From a virus, in IMG/VR virus record IMGVR_UViG_3300029915_000009, positions 41,057-105,056 of that record: a stretch of DNA of 64,000 nt; one strand, 5' to 3'. The notes under the pieces are model-generated. The model saw only the letters and a list, made by a program, of their open reading frames with translations, searched no databases and had not been told where the DNA came from. Numbering within the stretch: position 1 is the stretch's first letter; each line of letters begins with the position of its first letter. Positions 57,742 through 64,000 of the stretch are shown here, in pieces. The position numbers and the translations under genes were made by a program.

Positions 57742-59397
57742 ATGTCATATATTACAGCTAGAATAGATCGTAAGAATGATCGTATTGAAGTTATCGAACG
57801 AGTCAATGGCAAGAGAGTGTTCAATAATTATCCTGTCGATTATAGTTTCTATATCGATGATCCGAATGGGTCTTATAAATCAATTTATAATACGCCTCTA
57901 ACAAAAATTACCCCTAAAACTTCTAGTGAATTTTACAAAGAACTAGCGATCCTTAAAGGTACAGATAAAAAGATTTGGGAGTCAGATTTAAATCTTACTT
58001 TTAAATGTTTATCGGAAAATTATAAAGGTAAGCCCGCTCCTGATCTTCATGTTGCTCTTATCGATATCGAAGTTGATTTCGATAAGGATAAGGGATACTC
58101 GCCCATCGAGGACCCCTTTAATAAAATAACCGCAATTACAATTGATCTAGTTTGGTGTAATAAACTAATTACTGTAGCAATTCCACCTAAAACTATTACT
58201 TTCGACGAGGGGCAGAGTATAGCAAATAAATTCGAGAACACATATGTGTTCGATAATGAAGTTGATATGCTTAATGCCGCTCTCGATATATTAGAAGACA
58301 GCGATGTTATATCAGGATGGAATAGCGAAGGATTCGATATTCCATATCTTGTTAATCGAATCCAACGAGTGATGAGTAAAGATGATACTCGTAGATTATG
58401 TGAATTATCCTGGAATGAAAAACCAAAGGCTAAAGTAGTTGAAAAATATGGTAAAGAATTTAAGACGTATGAATTAGTTGGCAAGATTCATATCGATATG
58501 ATGGATTTATACCGAAAATTCACATATGAAGAACGTCATTCATATTCATTAAATTCTATTGCTGAATATGAATTAGGAAGTAGTAAGACTGAATATAAAG
58601 GTTCATTAGATGATTTATATAATAATGATTTTGAATTATTTATTAGATATAATAGGCAAGATGTTAATCTATTGGAGCAGTTAGACAATAAATTAAAGTT
58701 TATTGAACTTATTAATGTTGTCGCCCATGATACAACCACTCTTTTACCTACTTGTATGGGAACCGTAGCCAAAACAGACCAGGCTATTATTAATAGAGCC
58801 CATGATTTGGGTATGATTGTTCCAAATAAACCAAAATATAGTTCTCAGAAAGACGATGACGAGCCAGCCGCAGTAGGCGCATATGTAGCCGATCCAAAAG
58901 TAGGAATTCACGAATGGCTAGGTGTAATTGATATTAATTCACTATATCCTAGTACAATTCGTGCATTAAACATGGGAATAGAAACTATTATTGGACAGTT
59001 GCGCCCCACACTTACAGAGGCATTTGTTGCTGAAAAAATGTCACAAAAAGGCATGACTTATTCTCATGCGTGGGAGGGTGTTTTTTCAACTCTAGAATAT
59101 CAGGCGGTTATTGATCGAAAACCTGGCGTAGATATTATTATTGATTGGGAATCAACAGGTACAAGTGATACTCTTTCAGCTTCTCAGATTTATGATATCA
59201 TTTTTTATAGCGATCAGAAATGGATGCTAAGTGGTAACGGAACAATTTTTAGTTATGATCAAGAAGCGATTATTCCTGGATTATTAGCTAAATGGTATGC
59301 AGAAAGAAAAGAACTACAAGCAAAAAAAGAAGAATTTGTAGATTTATCATTTGGTATAACGATACCAGATAATTTAATTGATGCTCTTTCCTCTTAG
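57742..59397 (+). CDS. DNA polymerase family B, N-terminal part (551 aa)
   Basis: Homologous to T4 gp43. 3'-5' exonuclease motifs: ALIDIEVDFD (Exo I, about residue 105), VISGWNSEGFDIPYLVNR (Exo II, near 190), and RYNRQDVNLLEQ (Exo III, near 303). Polymerase motif A is VIDINSLYPSTIRALNMG near 400. It ends after KWYAERKELQAKKEEF and PDNLIDALSS, between motif A and motif B, where the gene is interrupted. The rest is encoded at 60677. Predicted leaderless mRNA. Confidence 0.95.
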   Translation: MSYITARIDRKNDRIEVIERVNGKRVFNNYPVDYSFYIDDPNGSYKSIYNTPLTKITPKTSSEFYKELAILKGTDKKIWESDLNLTFKCLSENYKGKPAPDLHVALIDIEVDFDKDKGYSPIEDPFNKITAITIDLVWCNKLITVAIPPKTITFDEGQSIANKFENTYVFDNEVDMLNAALDILEDSDVISGWNSEGFDIPYLVNRIQRVMSKDDTRRLCELSWNEKPKAKVVEKYGKEFKTYELVGKIHIDMMDLYRKFTYEERHSYSLNSIAEYELGSSKTEYKGSLDDLYNNDFELFIRYNRQDVNLLEQLDNKLKFIELINVVAHDTTTLLPTCMGTVAKTDQAIINRAHDLGMIVPNKPKYSSQKDDDEPAAVGAYVADPKVGIHEWLGVIDINSLYPSTIRALNMGIETIIGQLRPTLTEAFVAEKMSQKGMTYSHAWEGVFSTLEYQAVIDRKPGVDIIIDWESTGTSDTLSASQIYDIIFYSDQKWMLSGNGTIFSYDQEAIIPGLLAKWYAERKELQAKKEEFVDLSFGITIPDNLIDALSS

Positions 59398-59495
59398 TGG
59401 CTTTACGAGTCAAGCCCGTGTGTACTTCACGTGCGTTAGAACGCATTGAATCGCGGTAGTTCACTATGATAAAAACATTATATAGGGATTATTAA
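59398..59495 (+). other. Spacer between polymerase part 1 and homing endonuclease
   Basis: 98 nt with a small stem-loop TGCG/CGCA near 59432. No recognisable group I or group II intron core (no P3-P7 set) can be read here, and the endonuclease ORF overlaps the second polymerase part, leaving no room for a 3' core. Confidence 0.5.
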
Positions 59496-60689
59496 ATGTT
59501 CGATTTATTTTACATGGAAAATATGTTTCGCAATACCGGAAAAGTTAAAAACGAAAGACAATTTATTCGATATTTTAAATTGCTAAAATTTTTACCGCAG
59601 GATTTAGTCAAATCGGGTTTGGGTTCAGTAGAGAAACATCATATTTTGCCGGTGGCGATATTTCCTGAATATAAGCATGAATCCTGGAATATTATCGTTG
59701 TTGAACCTAAAGCTCATTATCTTCTACATTATCTATTATTTAAATCAATTCGTGATCGCAGTTGTATTTACTCATTTAATCAGATGCGCCGTGTCTCAAA
59801 ATCTAGAGGAATTACTAACTGCCGGTTATATCAGGCCGTTCGTATAGAATTTGCAAAACTAATATCTGAAAATAATACCGGGAAAGTGCGAACACAAGAA
59901 CAGCGTGATTATATGTCGAAATTATTTGCGGATACGAATATTTATCGTCATAAAATAACCAAAGAGTTATTACGTATGTCGATTGGATCTCAATCAGATG
60001 AGTGGGAGCCTTTTCAAACAGGTAGAGTGCGTACCCAAGAGTCAAAGGATTTATGCAGCCGGAATTTTACTGGTAAAATATGGCAGTATAATCCTAAAAC
60101 GAGAGAAGTAGCACAAATGCATGAAATTTTACCTGGGTTTGTTAAGGGATACCCCGATTGGTTAAAACACACCGATTATTCATATATAACAGAATCAAGA
60201 TGGGTGTCAAATAATACTACCGGGGAAACTTTAAGAATTAATGAAAATGCGCCACGTCCTGAAGGATTTATCGAAGGAAGAATTTTTAAAAATAAAGGGT
60301 TTGCAACTGCGAATAATCCAAATAATAAAAGAGTATTAGATATTCGTGATAAAAAATTTAAATTAATCGGGAAGAAAGATTTTTCAAATACATATTATCG
60401 AGTAGCGGGCACATCATTGGAAAAAGTAATTGTTGCTAATTTTGAAAATTATTATTTTTTACTTGGTGATTTTTTAAAGTATATGAAATCACGGTGTGCC
60501 TTGCAAAATCATAGTCCCAGGGATTTATCAATACTAAATTTTGTTATTCCCGGCACCACTAAAAGGAAATTTGCTGAACGAATTAGGTTTTCGGAAATAT
60601 ATGGTGGTAAAACATTAAAGGAAATAGGTGTTGTAATGATGCCATTATCTGAGTATAATTATAATAAGGATCATATATGGTGGAAGTAA
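59496..60689 (+). CDS. HNH homing endonuclease inserted in the polymerase gene (397 aa)
   Basis: The HNH core is EKHHILPVAIFPEYKHESWN, followed by AHYLLHYLLF (about residues 46-80). Two NUMOD3-like repeats follow: NTGKVRTQEQRDYMSKL near 129 and TGRVRTQESKDLCSRNF near 176, then a DNA-binding C-terminal half. AGGGATT serves as ribosome site. Its end overlaps the second polymerase part by 13 nt. Mobile endonucleases splitting gene 43 are known in T4-related Aeromonas phages. Confidence 0.85.
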   Translation: MFDLFYMENMFRNTGKVKNERQFIRYFKLLKFLPQDLVKSGLGSVEKHHILPVAIFPEYKHESWNIIVVEPKAHYLLHYLLFKSIRDRSCIYSFNQMRRVSKSRGITNCRLYQAVRIEFAKLISENNTGKVRTQEQRDYMSKLFADTNIYRHKITKELLRMSIGSQSDEWEPFQTGRVRTQESKDLCSRNFTGKIWQYNPKTREVAQMHEILPGFVKGYPDWLKHTDYSYITESRWVSNNTTGETLRINENAPRPEGFIEGRIFKNKGFATANNPNNKRVLDIRDKKFKLIGKKDFSNTYYRVAGTSLEKVIVANFENYYFLLGDFLKYMKSRCALQNHSPRDLSILNFVIPGTTKRKFAERIRFSEIYGGKTLKEIGVVMMPLSEYNYNKDHIWWK

Positions 60690-61885
60690 AAAAACTTCGG
60701 GAGTTATTTGTTAATGGAAATATCTCGGATATTAAACAATTTATAACAAATAATAATCTTGAAATCCGAAATGGAAAAATTTTTTCTAAAAACATATCGG
60801 AAATTAAAAAACAGGTAGAATATTATGATGGATTGCAGCACGCAAAAAAACTCCTACTCAATGCGACATATGGAACGCTGCTCCAACCAAGTTCTCGTTT
60901 TTTTGACAAACGTGTAGGGCAATCGGTTACTTTAACCGGTAGGGGAATTGTAAGGCATCAGAGTTCGTTTGTTAATGAATGTATAACTGGAGAATATAAC
61001 TATCTAGGAAGAGCAATTCATTATGGGGATACAGATTCAACTCAATTTTCGGCTTGGCCAGTGATGAAAGATATGATAGATGAAGGTCAAGTTGAATGGA
61101 ATCGAGATATTGCAGTTCAGCTATATTTGAAGATTGGAGAGCAAGTTAACGATTCTTACGCCGATTATATGAAGAGATCGTATAATTGTCCGGATAAATT
61201 TGGTCAATTAATTAAATCATCTTGCGAATCAGTAGGTTATCGTGGTTTATATATTACTAAAAAACGATATGCAATTCTTAATTATTTTAAAGATGGTAAG
61301 TTTTATGGTGACGATCATTTAAAATTAAAAGCAATGGGATTAGATTTGCGTCGCAGTGATACCCCGGAAGTTTGCCAGAAATTTTTAAGTGAAATATTAA
61401 TGGATTTACTACAAGGTAAAACAGTTGATGATTTAACAGCAAAAATTAATATATTCAAGGATAAGTTTAAAGCATTGCCATTACATGAGCAAGGTACACC
61501 GAAGCGTGTCAACAAGCTAACATTTTATGCGGACCAAATTGCACAAGGAAAAGGTAATCGAGTTCCTGGACACGTCAGAGCGGCAATTAATTGGAATTCA
61601 TTAAGAAAAATGAATAACGATAATGTTCATACTCGTATCGTTGATGGGCAGAAGTGTGTGGTTTGCCCTTTAAAAGAGAATCAACTGAATATGACTTCGG
61701 TTGCTTATCCAACAGATGAATCCCATCTACCGGATTGGTTTACTAAACTACCATTTGACAATGATGCAATGATTGCCGCGGTGGTAGATAAAAAGTTAGA
61801 AAATCTCTTGGGAAAGTTACCAATATGGAAAGCAATAGAAGAAGGGACTCGTAAAATTAATACCTTTTTTGATTTTTTTGAATAA
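60677..61885 (+). CDS. DNA polymerase family B, C-terminal part (402 aa)
   Basis: ATG inside the end of the endonuclease gene. Motif B is AKKLLLNATYGT near residue 55-66, with SRFFDKRVGQSVTLTGRGIV next, and motif C is RAIHYGDTDSTQFS near 114-127. It starts VEVKKLRELFVNGNISDIKQ, a plausible direct continuation of the first part's end, so the split seems precise. The two proteins must associate to form one enzyme, unless RNA splicing joins them. Confidence 0.92.
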   Translation: MVEVKKLRELFVNGNISDIKQFITNNNLEIRNGKIFSKNISEIKKQVEYYDGLQHAKKLLLNATYGTLLQPSSRFFDKRVGQSVTLTGRGIVRHQSSFVNECITGEYNYLGRAIHYGDTDSTQFSAWPVMKDMIDEGQVEWNRDIAVQLYLKIGEQVNDSYADYMKRSYNCPDKFGQLIKSSCESVGYRGLYITKKRYAILNYFKDGKFYGDDHLKLKAMGLDLRRSDTPEVCQKFLSEILMDLLQGKTVDDLTAKINIFKDKFKALPLHEQGTPKRVNKLTFYADQIAQGKGNRVPGHVRAAINWNSLRKMNNDNVHTRIVDGQKCVVCPLKENQLNMTSVAYPTDESHLPDWFTKLPFDNDAMIAAVVDKKLENLLGKLPIWKAIEEGTRKINTFFDFFE

Positions 61886-61896
61886 GTTGAAATTGC

Positions 61897-61925
61897 TTGA
61901 CATTACTCTAACTTTACGTTATAAT
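61897..61925 (+). promoter_or_regulatory. Consensus sigma70-type promoter for the clamp gene
   Basis: TTGACA (61897-61902), 17-bp spacer, TATAAT (61920-61925); the AAGGAAAA ribosome site lies before ATG 61960. Confidence 0.93.
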
Positions 61926-61959
61926 AAATTATAAACTTTTGTATTTTCATAAGGAAAAA

Positions 61960-62691
61960 ATGATTGACACACTACGCGAAATAATCGCATACTCCCATGC
62001 TCTAGGTTTTCTTGATCTAGTTAAGGTTACTGGCACCGATACTGCTACCGAGCTTAATGCAATGGCCGCAGACAAAACGGTTGTTCTTAATTCACAATTT
62101 GTGCAGCCAATTCCTGAATTAGAAGGGGTTTTTGGTTTGCACGATTTAGGTCGTCTTAATACTATTTTAAATATTCCAGAATATAAGGAAAACGCATTCA
62201 TTACGGTAACGAAGCAGACGGTTAATGGAACAGATGTTCCCGTTGGTATTTCATTTGCGAATGCATCTCGAGATTTCCGAAACGATTATCGATTCATGAG
62301 CCGAGATGTAGTTGAAGAGCAGTTACCTTCTAAGACTCGTAAGGCAATTGCTTGGAATATTTCAATCGTACCAACCGATAATGCAATTCAACGGTTGAAA
62401 TTTCAGACTCAGGCCGCAGGCAGCGCAAATACATTTACCGCATCTGTATCAAATGGAAATCTTTGCCTTGTCTTAGGCGATCATAGTTCGCATACTGGTG
62501 AATTTGTGTTCGCCGCCGGAGTTACTGGCTCCATTAAGACACCCCGTGAATGGCCGCTGTCAAACGTGTTAGCAATTTTGAGTCTAACCGGAGATAAGGT
62601 GCTTTCAATTGCGGATGCCGGCGCAATGGAGATTAAGGTAACAACTGGGCTCGCGGTTCATCAATATACAGTACTTTCGCTAGCGAAATAA
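61960..62691 (+). CDS. Sliding clamp, gp45/PCNA-like (243 aa)
   Basis: Start at 61960 chosen for AAGGAAAA; an earlier in-frame ATG at 61939 lies in the leader. Length close to T4 gp45 (228). Signature text: FGLHDLGRLNTILNIPEY near residue 54, and the C-terminal PREWPLSNVLAILSLTGDKV followed by TTGLAVHQYTVLSLAK. It forms a ring holding the polymerase on DNA and, in T4, also activates late promoters of the TATAAATA type seen in this window. Confidence 0.85.
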   Translation: MIDTLREIIAYSHALGFLDLVKVTGTDTATELNAMAADKTVVLNSQFVQPIPELEGVFGLHDLGRLNTILNIPEYKENAFITVTKQTVNGTDVPVGISFANASRDFRNDYRFMSRDVVEEQLPSKTRKAIAWNISIVPTDNAIQRLKFQTQAAGSANTFTASVSNGNLCLVLGDHSSHTGEFVFAAGVTGSIKTPREWPLSNVLAILSLTGDKVLSIADAGAMEIKVTTGLAVHQYTVLSLAK

Positions 62692-62696
62692 AGATT

Positions 62697-62721
62697 AAGG
62701 GGGATTTATCCCCCTTCTTTT
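62697..62721 (+). terminator. Rho-independent terminator
   Basis: AAGGGGGA (62697-62704), loop TTTA, TCCCCCTT (62709-62716), then CTTTT. It follows the clamp gene. Confidence 0.9.
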
Positions 62722-62737
62722 AAAAGAAAGGAAAAAT

Positions 62738-62932
62738 ATGCATTGGAAAGAAGTTGAATACGGAGCCGTACGGTCAAAAGTTAAATTTGCATTTTTAAAA
62801 ATTACCGATCCCAAAACACGATATGTTTATTGGCTAGAACCGGTTGAAATTCAGCAAGAATATATAGCATATTATAACGGCGGTGGTTTTTGGCAAACAG
62901 TTCGAGTATTACCGATACAGGTGGCAACATAG
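62738..62932 (+). CDS. Small hypothetical protein (64 aa)
   Basis: After AAAGGAAAAAT. MHWKEVEYGAVRSKVKFAFL with an aromatic beta-rich body (YVYWLEPVEIQQEYIAYYNG). The stop shares TAGTG with the next GTG start. Function unknown. Confidence 0.6.
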   Translation: MHWKEVEYGAVRSKVKFAFLKITDPKTRYVYWLEPVEIQQEYIAYYNGGGFWQTVRVLPIQVAT

Positions 62933-63999
62933 TGGAATTTTCACAGCATAATATTGATAAAGAGTTATTTGATCCAAAAACCGGATTAGCGAAGTATTCA
63001 TTATATTTGCCTGCACTTAGCACATTTTTTATACGATATATCGGACGACAAAAATATCATCTTCGTGGTGAGGTTGATCCGTCTAGAATTCCTGTCGGAT
63101 TCAACGGATCAATTGATGGTTTAAATTGGTTAGATAAAAAGAATGGTTATTTTAATTATAGTCATAATCTTTATTCAGCCGGGCACACGGATTTAACAAA
63201 AATTGCACAATCTGAATCGATGGTATATGAGCGGGATCAAACTGATTTTATTCTAGCCGATAGTGGCGGGTTTCAGATTCTATCCGGAAATGAAAAATGG
63301 TCCGGCGATTGGAAAGATCCTAATTGTCCTAGGGCTGGGGCAAAACGTAAACAAGTTTTGAATTGGATGGATTGCAATCTAAAAGCACAATACGGGATGA
63401 CACTTGATGTTAGTCCAGTTATTGTGAAGAAAGATCGAGTTCGAAAGTTAACAGGCATTAATACATATGCAGACGCAGTTAAGGCAACGCAAATTAATAA
63501 CGAATATTTTATGCGAAATCGAAACGGGTCGTGTAAATTTCTTAATATTTTGCAGGGAAATACACACGCCGAAGCAGAAGATTGGTATAAGCAAGTAAAG
63601 AAATATTGCGATCCGAAACAATATGAATCTCCGTTTAATGGCTGGGCCTATGGTAGTCAGACATCTGCGGATCCTCACCTAGCTCTAAAGATGTTGGTTC
63701 AGCAGAGATTTGATGGCCTTTTGGAACCCGGCATTCACGATTGGATTCACTTTTTAGGCAATAGCAATTTAGAATGGAGTTTGTTATTAACAGATGTGCA
63801 GAAAGCATTGCGCAAATATCATAATCCAAAAATAACGCTTAGTTATGATTGCGCAACACCGTTCCTTTCTTCGACGTTTGCCACAATTTATTATAAATTA
63901 TTCGATGCATCTAAAGATGATTGGACTTTTTTTGTTGCGCCGTTTATCGATGATAAAAAATATTCAACCGACATGCGATCCTTAAAAGATATTCTCTAA
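62932..63999 (+). CDS. DpdA/TGT-like transglycosylase (355 aa)
   Basis: GTG start at 62932, coupled to the previous stop; the frame is open earlier. DFILADSGGFQILSGNEKW near residue 104 matches the TGT active-site DSGGFQ, and MTLDVSPVI near 157 fits the next conserved block. KFLNILQGNTHAEAEDWYKQ near 200 and SPFNGWAYGSQTS near 234 (TGT-type GxAxG) follow. In phages such DpdA enzymes exchange guanine for 7-deazaguanine in DNA; QueD at 16587 would help make the precursor. Confidence 0.85.
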   Translation: MEFSQHNIDKELFDPKTGLAKYSLYLPALSTFFIRYIGRQKYHLRGEVDPSRIPVGFNGSIDGLNWLDKKNGYFNYSHNLYSAGHTDLTKIAQSESMVYERDQTDFILADSGGFQILSGNEKWSGDWKDPNCPRAGAKRKQVLNWMDCNLKAQYGMTLDVSPVIVKKDRVRKLTGINTYADAVKATQINNEYFMRNRNGSCKFLNILQGNTHAEAEDWYKQVKKYCDPKQYESPFNGWAYGSQTSADPHLALKMLVQQRFDGLLEPGIHDWIHFLGNSNLEWSLLLTDVQKALRKYHNPKITLSYDCATPFLSSTFATIYYKLFDASKDDWTFFVAPFIDDKKYSTDMRSLKDIL

Positions 64000-64000
64000 C

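Noticed and set aside
59398-60689. Group I or II intron in the polymerase gene
   Set aside because: No conserved intron core readable in the 98-nt spacer, and the endonuclease ORF overlaps the second polymerase part. Kept only as an open possibility in the split-polymerase finding.

Overview
The window reads as part of a large, strictly lytic, T4-like myovirus genome. Support comes from a family-B DNA polymerase, a PCNA/gp45-like sliding clamp, T4-type late promoters (TATAAATA and near matches), a ClpA-type AAA+ unfoldase, ThyX, and a run of very large tail or baseplate proteins. Most of it is AT-rich. Two features point, by inference only, to an acidobacterial (Terriglobia-like) host: a secreted protein at 4.0-4.5 kb with an AQELPSVPTPN-type mature N terminus, and a GC-rich tail-spike module at about 18.2-22.2 kb.

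Layout. 0-1.1 kb: two minus-strand genes. 1.1-3.9 kb: late, probably packaged proteins, closed by a strong terminator. 4.0-5.4 kb (minus) and 5.7-16.6 kb (plus): small early genes behind sharp sigma70-type promoters with 17-bp spacers. Recognisable products are ThyX, an RNA polymerase omega-like protein, a phosphoesterase, a CCA-adding/HD enzyme, a GIY-YIG nuclease and a DEDD exonuclease. This region also holds a circularly permuted two-piece tmRNA gene at 14.16-14.52 kb. 16.6 kb: a QueD-like enzyme. 17.3-38.8 kb: virion genes, including proteins of 1316, 2440 and 1659 residues. 38.8-43.1 kb: an ART-like gene, a helicase-like gene, a probable 450-nt structured RNA, a large inverted repeat, a GIY-YIG-like gene and a DnaJ-like gene. 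43.1-47.4 kb: ClpA-like unfoldase, a structural protein and a glycosyltransferase. 47.5-57.4 kb: a cluster of putative injected effectors. 57.4-64 kb: a DsbA-like protein, a DNA polymerase gene split by an HNH homing endonuclease, the clamp, and a DpdA/TGT-like enzyme.

Three linked themes stand out. First, trans-translation and proteolysis: the phage carries its own permuted tmRNA without an encoded CCA, a CCA-adding enzyme, and a ClpA-like unfoldase that keeps an LGF ClpP-docking loop. Second, a NAD-centred arsenal: eight ADP-ribosyltransferase-like domains, one fused to an NMN-adenylyltransferase-like domain, with a Nudix hydrolase nearby. Sixteen proteins, nearly all late or in this cluster, share an N-terminal M-[RKL]-x-x-E-[ILF] signature like the capsid-targeting/prohead-protease (I/L-x-E) signals of T4 internal proteins, so they are probably packaged and injected. 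Third, start-codon placement: three early genes start exactly 6 nt after a sigma70 -10 box and six late genes start exactly 5 nt after the TAAATA core, which predicts systematic leaderless mRNAs. QueD plus the DpdA-like protein also suggests 7-deazaguanine DNA modification.
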